This document shows, in pieces, positions 7,773-17,400 of a DNA stretch of 33,786 bases. The stretch comes from Planctomycetota bacterium (GTDB taxonomy: Bacteria; Planctomycetota; Phycisphaerae; Phycisphaerales; Phycisphaeraceae). Below the pieces are notes generated by a model that was not told the origin of the DNA, did not search any database, and was given only the letters and a program-made list of their open reading frames with translations. The translations under genes and the position numbers were made by a program. How positions within the stretch are numbered: the stretch's first letter is position 1; each line of letters opens with the position of its first letter. The stretch covers positions 1 to 33,786 of the forward strand of contig JAPLMQ010000188.1 of the NCBI GenBank assembly GCA_026386955.1, in the 5' to 3' direction.

Positions 7773-8345
7773 TCAGGCGCTGTCGCGGTCGACCACGATG
7801 TAGGTCTCGCGCTCGCCGCAGCCGCGGAGCGGGTAGTCCTTCCGCAGCGGATGCGCGGGGTACGACTCCCACAGGAGGATCCGGCGAAGGTCGGGGTGGC
7901 CGTCGAAGCGGATGCCGAACATGTCGAAGACCTCGCGCTCGGGCCACTCGGCGCCGGGCCAGAGGTCGGTGACGGTCGGGAGGTGCAGGGCAGGGTCGGC
8001 TTCGGTGCCGCTGGTGTCGAGCGTGGGGTTGAGATAGGTCTTCACGAGGATGCGCCGGCCCAGCGAGTAGCTCGCGAGGTTGTAGACCACGGCGAAGCGC
8101 CCCGCGGCGGCGGCCAGCGCGCCCTGCGGGGCGGGGTAGTGCAGGTAGTCGATGCCCACGACGTCGGCGAGGAACTCATAGCTGCAGCCGGGGTCGCCGC
8201 GCAGGAAGGCGAGCACGTCGTGGACGCTCTCCTTGGGGACGACCAGCGTGGTCTGCCCGCGGAATTCGGTCGCCAGCAGCTTGACGCCGGCGAACCGCTG
8301 CTTGAGCAGCGGGAGCGTGGGATGGTCGAGGGTTGGCTTGGCCAT
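7773..8345 (-). CDS. nuoC: NADH-quinone oxidoreductase subunit C (30 kDa)
   Basis: The 190-residue protein carries the Complex I 30-kDa signature WPEREVFDMFGIRFDGHPDLRRILL followed by HPLRKDYPLRG. This subunit sits in the peripheral arm on the cytoplasmic side and helps hold the quinone-binding module. The N-terminal half (VPKESVHDVLAFLRGDPGCSYEFLADVVGIDYL, FAVVYNLASYSLGRRILVKTYL) is also typical. I chose the ATG at 8345 (MAKPTLDHP, AGGA upstream); the frame extends 24 residues further but without family similarity. No other nuo gene is adjacent, which is unusual because nuoC normally sits in a nuoA-N operon. Confidence 0.9.
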   Translation of the reverse strand: MAKPTLDHPTLPLLKQRFAGVKLLATEFRGQTTLVVPKESVHDVLAFLRGDPGCSYEFLADVVGIDYLHYPAPQGALAAAAGRFAVVYNLASYSLGRRILVKTYLNPTLDTSGTEADPALHLPTVTDLWPGAEWPEREVFDMFGIRFDGHPDLRRILLWESYPAHPLRKDYPLRGCGERETYIVVDRDSA

Positions 8346-8445
8346 GGCGTGGGATCCTGCGATGCCTGTTGCGTGCCGCTTGGGGAGCATTAGAGCATGA
8401 CCGCGCGGGGAGGGCAACGCGGGGGAGAGGTGTCGGTCTCGCGGT

Positions 8446-9075
8446 TCATGTCGTCCTGTCCTCGGGCCCCGTGACCCACAGCACCATCTGGTCGATCAGC
8501 CGCTGCCATTGCTCGGCCGTCTCGGACCACTCGTATTGCAGCGAGTCGGCGAGGCCGACGGTGTCGCGTCCCTCGATCAGGTCGCGCAGGGACTTGAGGC
8601 GGTCGATCAGGCCATTGGTGACCTCCGAGGCCGGGGCGCCCTCAAACTCGCGCTGGGTGAGGTCGATGTCTAGCAGGGCGTTAGCGAAGGAGATCGCCTG
8701 CTGGGTCTCCTGCCAAGCCTCCATCGCGAGGCCGATCTCCTTCACCGCCTCGGTGGGGCGGTCCTTCTGGAGCAGGTCGGCGGCGGCCGATTGGCGGTCG
8801 CGGGCGTCGTCGAGACGGCCTCGCACCTGCTGGAGGGCGGCGAGCGCGAGCTCGCGAGGCTCGGCGGTGATCAGCCGGAGCTCGGCCTTCTCCACCGGCG
8901 CGGACATCGCGGCCTCGAGCTCCGCGCCGACCAACTGCTTCCCGTCGAGCTCGACCTCCACGATCATCCGCCCCGCCTTGCCGACGCGCTCGCGCGCCGC
9001 GGCCAGGACTTCCGCCAGATCGCCGCCCTGGAGCGTCACCTGCCCGCCGTCGAGGTAGATAGCCATGGTCGGCAT
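8446..9075 (-). CDS. Hypothetical helical protein
   Basis: The family is not recognised. The roughly 209-residue product begins with a short beta segment (MAIYLDGGQVTLQGGDLAEVLAAARERVGKAGRMIVEVELDGKQLVG), then is mostly amphipathic helix (LALAALQQVRGRLDDARDRQSAAADLLQ, AVKEIGLAMEAWQETQQAISFANALLDIDL, LIDRLKSLRDLIEGRDTVGLADSLQYEW). No signal peptide or membrane segment is seen, so it is probably cytoplasmic. The start is uncertain: ATGs at 9078, 9075 and 9066 are in frame, and 9075 is best spaced after GGGGG. It is divergent from the dehydrogenase at 9178 and lies 100 nt upstream of nuoC on the same strand. Confidence 0.6.
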   Translation of the reverse strand: MPTMAIYLDGGQVTLQGGDLAEVLAAARERVGKAGRMIVEVELDGKQLVGAELEAAMSAPVEKAELRLITAEPRELALAALQQVRGRLDDARDRQSAAADLLQKDRPTEAVKEIGLAMEAWQETQQAISFANALLDIDLTQREFEGAPASEVTNGLIDRLKSLRDLIEGRDTVGLADSLQYEWSETAEQWQRLIDQMVLWVTGPEDRTT

Positions 9076-9177
9076 CATAAACCCCCGGCGAGCCCGATGA
9101 CCAGCGCAATCCAAACACAATCCCGGCAAACTGGCTGACCATCGACAAATCCGATCCCCCGCCGGTACCATCCCACC

Positions 9178-10152
9178 ATGCCCACGCGCATCATCTGCCT
9201 CGACGGATATACGCTCAACCCCGGCGACATCAGTTGGAAGCCCTTCCAGGAGCAGGGCGACCTGGTCGTGCACGACCGCACGCCCGCCGACCAGATCGTC
9301 GCCCGCGCGGCCGGGGCCCCGCTGCTGCTGACCAACAAGGTCCCGCTCTCGGCAGCGACGCTGGCGCAGTTGCCCGAGGCCCGCTACATCGGCGTGCTGG
9401 CGACGGGCTACAACATCGTCGACACCGCCGCGGCCGCGAAGCAGGGGATCAAGGTCACCAACGTCCCGAGCTACAGCACGGAGTCGGTGGCGCAGCACAC
9501 CATCGGGCTGCTGCTGGAGTGCGCGAGGCAGATCGGGCGGCACGACCGCGCGGTGCACGAGGGGAAATGGGTGGCGTCGCCCGACTTCTGCTTCTCGCTT
9601 GGACCGCTGGTGGAGCTCAACGGACGCACGCTGGGCGTCGTGGGGCTGGGGAAGATCGGGCTGGCGGTGGCGCGGATCGCCGCGGCCATGGGGATGCGGA
9701 TCGCCGCGGTCGCGCGGGCGGGGAAGCCCACGCCCTCGAGCATCGACGGCATCGCGGTCGAATGGGTTCCATCAATGGACGACCTGTTCGCGAAGGCGGA
9801 CGTCGTCACGCTCCACTGCCCGCTGACCGACAAGACGCGGCACTTGGTCGACGCCCGCCGATTGGGGCTGATGAAGCCCGGGGCGATCGTGCTCAACACC
9901 GGGCGCGGGCCGTTGGTGGACAGCCAGGCGTTGGCGGAGGCGCTGCAGGCGGGGCGGATCGCCGGCGCGGGGCTCGACGTGCTGGATGTCGAGCCGCCGC
10001 CTGCCAGCAACCCCTTGCTCGGCGCGCCGCGCTGCGTGATCACGCCCCACCTGGCATGGTGCGCGCTGGAGTCGCGCCAGCGGCTGATGCGCGTCGCGGC
10101 CGAGAATCTCCGGGCTTTCCTCGCGGGCCGGCCGGTGAATGTCGTGAACTGA
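9178..10152 (+). CDS. D-2-hydroxyacid dehydrogenase, glycerate/hydroxypyruvate reductase type
   Basis: The 324-residue protein has the D-isomer-specific 2-hydroxyacid dehydrogenase layout. The substrate-domain motif VLATGYNIVDTAAAAKQGIKVTNVPSYSTESVAQHTIGLLL is followed by the NAD-binding fold (LGVVGLGKIGLAVARIAAAMGM). The catalytic arginine is in LNTGRGPLVD, the glutamate in LDVEPPP and the histidine in TPHLAW. The closest pattern I recognise is glycerate dehydrogenase (HprA type), which interconverts D-glycerate and hydroxypyruvate with NAD(P)H; the true substrate cannot be fixed by sequence alone. The ATG at 9178 lacks a strong ribosome-binding site. It is the first gene before the phosphorylase-family gene on the same strand, 96 nt away. 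Confidence 0.85.
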   Translation: MPTRIICLDGYTLNPGDISWKPFQEQGDLVVHDRTPADQIVARAAGAPLLLTNKVPLSAATLAQLPEARYIGVLATGYNIVDTAAAAKQGIKVTNVPSYSTESVAQHTIGLLLECARQIGRHDRAVHEGKWVASPDFCFSLGPLVELNGRTLGVVGLGKIGLAVARIAAAMGMRIAAVARAGKPTPSSIDGIAVEWVPSMDDLFAKADVVTLHCPLTDKTRHLVDARRLGLMKPGAIVLNTGRGPLVDSQALAEALQAGRIAGAGLDVLDVEPPPASNPLLGAPRCVITPHLAWCALESRQRLMRVAAENLRAFLAGRPVNVVN

Positions 10153-10248
10153 GCGTCGGAATTGAAGTCCTGAACTGAGCGTCTCCGATCGAGCCTTCGC
10201 CATTTCTCCGGGGGATTTGGCACACCTCTTCGCCTTGGGAATCCACCC

Positions 10249-10971
10249 CTGCCCCCCGCCCCGCCGACCATCCTCCTCCTCGCGGCGATGTGGATCGAGA
10301 TCGATCCGCTCGTCCGCCGGCTCGCGCTGCAGCGCGACGGCGACGTCTGCCGCGGGACGTATGGCGGTGCGACCATCGTCGCCGGGGCGATCGGCGTGGG
10401 CTCCGACCGCGTCTCATCCCGGCTCGACGCCCTGCTCGACCACCACCGCCCCGAGCGCGTCGTCCTCGTCGGGCTCGCCGGCGCGCTCGACCCGCACCTG
10501 CGCCTCGCGGAGGTGAAGCGGTTCGACTGGATCATCGACGGCCAAGGGCTCGCGGCCGACCTGCGGGGCGGCACCCCGCGCGTCGCCCCCGACGACTCCC
10601 GCCCCGGGGGCGCGAGCGTGCTGGTCTCGCTCCCGGCGATCGCCGACACGCCGGCGCGCAAGCGCGAGTTGTTCGAGTTGCACCGGGCGGCGGCGGCCGA
10701 CATGGAGTCGTTCCACGTCGCGGCCCATCTCGTGCGGAGGGGGGCAAAGCTGGTCGTGCTGCGGGCGGTGGGCGACACGGCGAACGACGCGATCACCGCG
10801 GCGTCGGCCTCGTGGGTCCATCCCGACGGGCGCAGCAACGCGCCGGCCGCGGCGCTTCATTTGTTGTTCCACCCCTGGGCGCTGCCGGGCGTGCTGCGCA
10901 TGGCCCGCGACGCGAAGGCGGCCTGCGCCGCGCTGGCGGACGCCACGCTGCCGTTCCTGCGCGCAGGGTAG
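10249..10971 (+). CDS. Phosphorylase-superfamily (nucleosidase-like) protein, probable CTG start
   Basis: Residues resemble the PNP/UDP phosphorylase and MTA/SAH nucleosidase superfamily: ILLLAAMWIEIDPL (first strand), VVLVGLAGALDP (second glycine loop), DMESFHVAAHL (the MES ribose-binding motif) and LRAVGDTAND (catalytic acid loop). The first ATG, at 10288, falls at the end of strand 1, so translation must begin earlier. The frame is open upstream but holds no ATG, GTG or TTG before an in-frame stop at 10168; a CTG at 10249 with GGGA 8 nt upstream is the best candidate, giving 240 residues. The substrate is unknown; hopanoid-type phosphorylase, nucleosidase or futalosine hydrolase roles are all possible. 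Confidence 0.65.
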   Translation: MPPAPPTILLLAAMWIEIDPLVRRLALQRDGDVCRGTYGGATIVAGAIGVGSDRVSSRLDALLDHHRPERVVLVGLAGALDPHLRLAEVKRFDWIIDGQGLAADLRGGTPRVAPDDSRPGGASVLVSLPAIADTPARKRELFELHRAAAADMESFHVAAHLVRRGAKLVVLRAVGDTANDAITAASASWVHPDGRSNAPAAALHLLFHPWALPGVLRMARDAKAACAALADATLPFLRAG

Positions 10972-10986
10972 GTTCTGCCAACCTGA

Positions 10987-12818
10987 TCAATTTGCCTGTA
11001 CCACGCTCACCAAGTCCGGGGCCCGCTCGCCCGAGGGCGGGCCGCCCAGGATCGTCCACCAGCGGTGGATGGCGTCGATGGCGATCACGCCCGTGAGCGT
11101 GAGCATGATGCCCGCCAGGACGCACAGGAGGTCGAGCTGGAAGGCAGAGGAGGTGAGCGTGGCCGAGAGCGCCGGATCGGTCGCGGCGACGGCGAGGGCC
11201 TTGGCGGCGGTGTTCGCCGCCTCGACGCCAGCGCGATGGCCGCGAGGAGCTGGTTGGCGATGCCCAGCATGCGCCAGAGCGTGTTGAGGTTGCCCATGTA
11301 GAGCAGGTAGCCCCACGCGACGCTGACCACGACGCTGGCGGTGACGTTCAACACCCAGTTGGGCTTGCCCTTGACGGCGTCGACCCCGCGGATCCCCGCC
11401 ACCGCCTCGGCGAAGACGAACCGCGCGACGCGCGTGCCGGTCTCCAGCAGCGTGAGGATGAACAAAGCCTCGAACATGATCACGAAGTGGTACCAGTAGG
11501 CCATCAGCGACTTGAAGCCGGGCAAGCTCGCGAAGACCTTGGCCATACCCACCGCGAGCGTGACCGCCCCGCCGGCCTTGCCCTCGAGCTTCTCCTTCGT
11601 CTGCTCCTCGAGCCAGCGGAGCTCGATCGGGTGCGGGTCGAACCCCAACTGGGCGGCGGGCGTGTCGACCATCTGGAGGTAGCGCTGGTGCATCGCGGCG
11701 CTCTTGACGGGGTCGGGCTTGTTGATGGCGAAGTAGTCGCCCGGGGCGAGCGAGCAGGCGGCGACCAAGGCAGTGACGGCGACGAAGCCCTCGACGACCA
11801 TCGCGCCGTAGCCGATGGGGCGGATGTCGGATTCCTTGTTGAGCATGCGGGGCGTGGTGCCCGACGCGATCAGGGCGTGGAATCCCGAGAGGGCGCCGCA
11901 CATGATGGTGATGAAGACGAAGGGCCAGGCGGGGCCTGAGATGACGGGCCCGCCGCCGGATAGGAAGGGCGTAGTGGCGGGCATCTGCAGGACGGGGTGG
12001 GCGAGGATGAGCCCGATGCCGAGCAGGACCATCACGCCGATCTTGAGGTAGGAGCTGAGGTAGTCGCGCGGGCACATGAGGATCCAGACCGGGAGGATGG
12101 AGGTGACCAGCGCGTAGGCGGGGAGCATGAGCGAGAGGGCGGGCTTGGAGAAGACGAAGGCGTTCTTGAAGTCGATGCCGAAGCGCCCGGCGGCGACGTC
12201 GCTACCGTAGATGACGCCGAGCATGACGATCGTCATGCCGATCAACGAGGCCTCGCCGATCTTGCCCGGGCGGATCTTGTACATCCACAGGCCGGTGATG
12301 ACCGCAGCGGGGATGGTCACGACGATGGTGAACATGCCCCAGGCGCTTTCGGAGAGGGCGTTGACCACGACGATGGCGACGCTGGCGAGGACGGCGACGA
12401 TGATGAAGAGCGTGGCGATGCTGGTGACGACGCCCGAGAGCCGGCCGATGTTGTTGCGGGCGATCTTCGAGAGGGTCAGCCCGTCCTCGCGGACGGAGGC
12501 CCAGAGGATGACGAAGTCGTGCACGGCCCCGCCCAGGCAGGCGCCGATGACGATCCACCCGAAGCCCGGGAGGTAACCCCATTGCGCCGCGAGGACCGGG
12601 CCGATGAGCGGGCCTGGGCCGGCGATGGCGGCGAAGTGATGCCCGAAGAGGACCAGCTTGCTGGTGGGGTGGTAGTCGACGCCGTCCTTGAGCCGGTGGG
12701 CGGGCGTGGCGCGTGCGTCGTTGAGCACGGCGACCTTGGCGGCGAGAAACGCCCCGTAGAGGCGGTAGGAGACGGCGAAGGCGCAGAGCGAGACGACGAT
12801 CAGGTAAAGCGAGTTCAA
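10987..12818 (-). pseudogene. cstA: Carbon starvation protein CstA, frameshifted
   Basis: From a TTG at 12818 (GGAG 8 nt upstream) the frame encodes a many-helix inner-membrane protein with CstA motifs: HHFAAIAGPGPLIGPVLAAQWGYLPG, FVILWASVREDGLTLSKIA, MCGALSGFHALIASGTTPRML and the late WRMLGIANQLLAAIAL. CstA proteins import peptides or pyruvate. After IALA, near 11221-11235, the frame turns into low-complexity residues. The C-terminal helix (CVLAGIMLTLTGVIAIDAIHRWWTIL) continues in another frame, ending at 10987. Compared with E. coli CstA, the helix that should follow IALA is absent, so a deletion of about 35 codons plus one frame unit is suspected. The cause may be real mutation or assembly error. 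Confidence 0.85.
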
Positions 12819-13018
12819 ATCCGCGACTCCAGGGACGGTGAGGACGGGACGATGCGCAACCCAATCATTTTACGGGCAGAAGCGCGATCCGCCTACAACC
12901 CGCCACGCCCCGCCGCTTGCGCGCCCGGCCTCTTCGCGGTAGCATTTCCCGGCCCGGGTTGAGCGTTCACGCCCCGGGGCATCCGCCGCCTCCCCCATCC
13001 TCCCACGGAGTCTCCCGC

Positions 13019-14281
13019 ATGGCCCGCAGCAAGACCGCTTCCACCAAGCCCATCCGCGTCGGCGTGATCGGCGTCGGGCGAGGTCAATCCTTCGCCGCCG
13101 GCGCCTCCGAGGCCGTGGGCATGAAGCTCGTCGCCCTCTGCGACACTTGGGAGGAGCGCCTCACCCAGACCGGCAAGCGCTTCGGGGTCTCGACCTACAC
13201 CGACTTCGACAAGTTCCTCGAGCATGACATGGACGCGGTCATCCTCGCCAACTATTTCCACCAGCACGCCCCCTTCGCCATCAAGGCCCTCAAGGCGGGC
13301 AAGCACGTGATGAGCGAGACGGCCTCGAACACCACCATGGCCGAGGGCGTCGAGCTCTGCCGCACCGTCGAGAAGACCGGCAAGACCTACATGCTCGCGG
13401 AGAACTACCCCTACAGCGCCGCCAACCAGGAGATGCGCAAGGTCTACCTCAAGGGCAAGATCGGCAACGTGGTCTACGCCGAGGGCGAGTACAACCACGC
13501 CGCCGAGGAGAACTGGCGGCTCTCGATCTCCCCGGGCCTCAAGCACTGGCGCAACTGGCTCCCCTCGACTTACTACTGCAGCCACGCCCTGGCCCCGCTG
13601 ATGTACATCACCAACACGATGCCGGTGAAGGTCAACAGCCTGGCGATGACCGAGGTGGGCACCAAGTCGCCCCACACCGTGCGCGTGGGCGACGCGGGCA
13701 GCGTCATCCTCTGCCGGATGGACAACGGGGCCGTCTTCCGCATCTTCGGGCTCATGATCAGCTCCGAGCACCGCGTGCGCTACGAAGTCCACGGCGACAA
13801 GGGGCTCATCGGCACCGCGATCGGCAACGCCTGGGGCGGCATCCGCGTCCACCAGGAGTCCTGGTTCCGCAAGAAGGGCGACCCCGCCTCGCTCACCTAC
13901 TCGCCCGACTGGCCCGAGCACGGCGACCTGGCCAAGAAGGCCGGCCACGGCGGCGGCGACTTCTGGACCAACTTCCACTTCGCCAACGCCATCCGCACCG
14001 GCACGCCCCCCTACCTCGACGTCTACCGCGGCGTGGCGATGTGCTCCGTGGGCATCCTCGCCTGGCGCTCCTGCCTCAAGGACGGCGCCCCGCTCGACAT
14101 GCCCGACTTCCGCCAGGAATCCCAGCGCAAGAAATTCGCAAACGACCACTGGTCGCCCTGGCCCGACGGCTCGGGCGACGGCAAGGCCCCGCCGTCGATC
14201 AAGGGCTACGAGAAGCCCAACGCAAAGGCGATCGCCCGCGCCCGCAAGGTTTGGAAAAGCATTGGCTTCAAGGGAGAGTGA
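13019..14281 (+). CDS. Gfo/Idh/MocA family oxidoreductase
   Basis: The 420-residue protein starts with the NAD(P)-binding fold (IRVGVIGVGRGQSFA) and has the family's alpha/beta C-terminal domain (GKIGNVVYAEGEYNHAAEENWR, HWRNWLPSTYYCSHALAPLMY with the likely catalytic histidine). These enzymes usually oxidise or reduce sugars and sugar derivatives. The usual EKP motif, whose lysine is catalytic in most members, is replaced by SETASNTT (GKHVMSETASN). The AENYPYSAAN segment is typical of a planctomycete-rich branch with the same change. The ATG at 13019 has GGAG 8 nt upstream; the longer frame to 12917 reaches into the divergent promoter region. No Tat or Sec signal is visible. The substrate is unknown. 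Confidence 0.85.
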   Translation: MARSKTASTKPIRVGVIGVGRGQSFAAGASEAVGMKLVALCDTWEERLTQTGKRFGVSTYTDFDKFLEHDMDAVILANYFHQHAPFAIKALKAGKHVMSETASNTTMAEGVELCRTVEKTGKTYMLAENYPYSAANQEMRKVYLKGKIGNVVYAEGEYNHAAEENWRLSISPGLKHWRNWLPSTYYCSHALAPLMYITNTMPVKVNSLAMTEVGTKSPHTVRVGDAGSVILCRMDNGAVFRIFGLMISSEHRVRYEVHGDKGLIGTAIGNAWGGIRVHQESWFRKKGDPASLTYSPDWPEHGDLAKKAGHGGGDFWTNFHFANAIRTGTPPYLDVYRGVAMCSVGILAWRSCLKDGAPLDMPDFRQESQRKKFANDHWSPWPDGSGDGKAPPSIKGYEKPNAKAIARARKVWKSIGFKGE

Positions 14282-14392
14282 GCGTCGGCTGACCCGACTC
14301 GCCGCCATGAACGCCTGGTGATTTTTTCCCCGGGAGACGCCCCGCCGCCATATTTATGTAGTCTTGGTTGGGAAAGTGCTTACTCTTGACGG

Positions 14393-14412
14393 GGGCCCGG
14401 CCGATCGGGCCC
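14393..14412 (+). other. Inverted repeat in the sensor-kinase leader
   Basis: GGGCCCG-N6-CGGGCCC is a perfect 7-bp inverted repeat 25 nt before the kinase ATG, inside a leader that is more AT-rich upstream (14318-14385). It could be an operator or an mRNA hairpin; no clear -10/-35 pair accompanies it. Confidence 0.35.
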
Positions 14413-14437
14413 GCTCGCATTTCCTTCGTTCCCTGAC

Positions 14438-17400
14438 ATGAACGCACCCGCCCAACCTCAAGACTCCTCCTCCCCCGCGCCAGTCGACGCCTCAGGCGCC
14501 AGGCTCGACCGGTCCGCACTCGACACGCTCCTGGAGTTCCTCGACCGTCACAACGACGCGGTGGTCGTCATCGACCGCGACTGGCGGGTCACCTACGCCA
14601 ACGCCGTCGCCAAGGCCTACACCAGCCAGCGCGGCGCGGCGATGGTCGGGAAGAACATCTGGGAGCACTTCCCTGAAATCAGAGGCTCCAAGCTCGAAGC
14701 CGCCTATCGCCAGGCGATGGCCGACCGCGTCAGCGTGCGGCTTCTCTCCGTCAGCCCCGTCACCTGCCGCACCTTCGACGTCAACGTCTACCCCACCCGC
14801 GACGGCATCGCTGTCCACGGGCACGACATCACCGATCAGCGGCAGACCGAGCGTCAACTCGGCGACGCCCTCGCCCGGCTGAACCTCCACATCGAGAACA
14901 GCCCACTGGCCGTCATCGAGTGGGACGACCAGTTCCGCGTCTCACGCTGGAGCGCCGGGGCCGAGCGGGTCTTCGGGTGGCCCGAGCGCGAGGTCCAGGG
15001 GCGCACCCCCGCCCAGATCGGCTTCGTGCACCGCGACGACGACGACCACGTGCGCCGCACCATCACCGGGCTGACCGACGGCTCCTCCCCCCGGGCGGTC
15101 CTGGCCAACCGCAACTACCACAAGAACGGCACGGTCCTGCACTGCAGGTGGTTCAATTCCACGCTTTTCGACGCCTCGGGCAAGATGGCCTCGGTCCTCT
15201 CGCTGGTGCTCGACGTCACCGCCAGCAAGCAGGTCGAGGACGCCCTCTGGGAGCGGCAGGAGCAGCTGCGCCTCTTCGCCGAGCACGCCCCCGTCTCGGT
15301 CGCGATGTTCGACCGCCAGATGCGCTACCTTGCCGCGAGCGAGCGCTGGCTGTCGGACCACGGCCTGGCAGGGCGGGCCGTCGAGGGGCAGAGCCACTAC
15401 GAGATCTTTCCCGACCAGCCCGCGAGCTGGCGGGCGATCCACGACCGCTGCCTCGCCGGGGCCACCGAGCGGGCGGAGGAGGATTGCTTCGAGCGATCCA
15501 ATGGACAGAAGACATGGTTTCGCTGGGAGGTGCGCCCCTGGAACACCGCCTCGGGCCAAATCGGCGGGGTGATGATCTTCAGCGAGGACATCACCCGGCG
15601 CAAGGAGGCCCAGTCCCTCAGCCGGGCGCTCAACTCCATCGGCGAGGTGATCCACTCCACCCTGGAGTTCGACCGGGTCATAGAGCTGGCGATGACCCGC
15701 GCCGCCGAGGCGATCGGCTGCGATTCCGCCGCCATCTCCCTGCGCCGCGACGGGCACTGGGTCGTCACCCGCGTGCATGGCCTGTCCCGCGAGGCCGTTG
15801 GCAAGGAGATGGACGACCACCAGGAGCCCCACGCCCTGCTGGCGATCCAAACGCTCGCGCCCGTGGCGATCGGCGACACGTTGGACGACCCCCGCGTCAA
15901 CCGGGCCCACATGGAGCAATGGGGCATCCGGGCCGTGCTCGTCATCCCCCTGCGGGCCCGCGACAAGGCCATCGGCGTACTCTTCCTCAACTTCCACCGC
16001 GGGCCCTTCGAGTTCCACGAAGCTCACCTCGACTTTGGGCAGCGGCTCGCCTCCACGCTGGCCACCGCGGTGGAGAACGCCTGGCTCTACGCCGACCTGC
16101 TCAAGGCCCGCGACGACCTGCGCGCCAGCGAGGCCCGGGCCCGGGCCCGGGCCGAGGAGCTCCAGGCCCTGATGGACGCCGTGCCCGCCGCGGTCTGGAT
16201 CGCCCACGACCCCGAGTGCCTCCGCATCACCGGCAACCGAGCCGCCGACGAACTCCTGCGCATCCCCTCGGGCACCGAGGCCTCCCTCACCGCCCCCCCC
16301 GACGCCCGCCCGACGCACTTCACCTGCGTCTCCAACGGGCGTCAGATGCGCGGGGACGAGCTGCCAGTCCAGCGGGCCGCCCGGGGGGAGCCCGCCCGAG
16401 GCGTCGAGCACTCGGTGGTCTTCGACGACGGGGAGGCCAGGCACATCTACGGCAACGCCGTCCCGCTCCTGGATGAGCAGGGGCGCAGCCGCGGCTCCAT
16501 CGCCGCGTTCGTCGACATCACCGCCCGCAAGCGAGCCGAGGAAGACCTGCTCCAGCTGAACCAGACGCTCGAGCAGCGCGTCGCCGACCGGACCGCCGAG
16601 GCCCGCGGGCGCGCCGCCCAGCTCCAAGCCCTCGCCACCGAGATGACCCATGTCGAGAACCGCGAGCGCCACCGCATGGCCACCGTGCTGCACGACCACC
16701 TGCAGCAACTGCTGGTGGCGGCGAAGATGCGCGTCTCGCTGTTGAGCGACGACGCCTCCGTCCAGGCGCGCAAGGAGATCGCCTCCATTGAGGATACGCT
16801 CGCCCAGACCATCGAGGTCTCGCGCACCCTCACCGCCGAGCTTAGCCCCGCGATCCTGCGCGACGCGGGGCTCGCCGCGGCGCTGCATTGGCTGGCGCGG
16901 TGGAACCACACCAAGTACAAGCTCCACGTCGAGGTCCAGGCCGAACCGCAGGCCGAGCCCCGTGACGAAGACTTGCGGGCGTTCCTCTTCCGCGCCGCGC
17001 GCGAACTGCTCTTCAACGTCGTGAAACATTCCGGGGTGAGCCGGGCCCGCGTGACGCTCGAGCGCACGCCCGACGACCTGGCGCGCATCACCGTCTCCGA
17101 CTCGGGCCGGGGCTTTCCCGCCGCCAAGCTCACCAAATCCGACGGTTCGCACAGCGGGCTGGGGCTCTTTGGCATCCGCGAGCGGGTGAGCCTTCTAGGC
17201 GGGCGCTTCGAGGCCGGGGGCGGCCCGGAGGAGGGCGCCCGCGTGAGCATCTCCCTGCCCATCGCACCCCTCGCCCAACCCGATCCCCAGCCCTACCTGA
17301 CGCAGCCCGTCGCGCCCGTTTCCGCGGAACCTTCACCAAAGGGCTCGGGGCCGATCCGCATCCTGATCGCAGACGACCACAGCATTGTCCGCCAGGGGCT

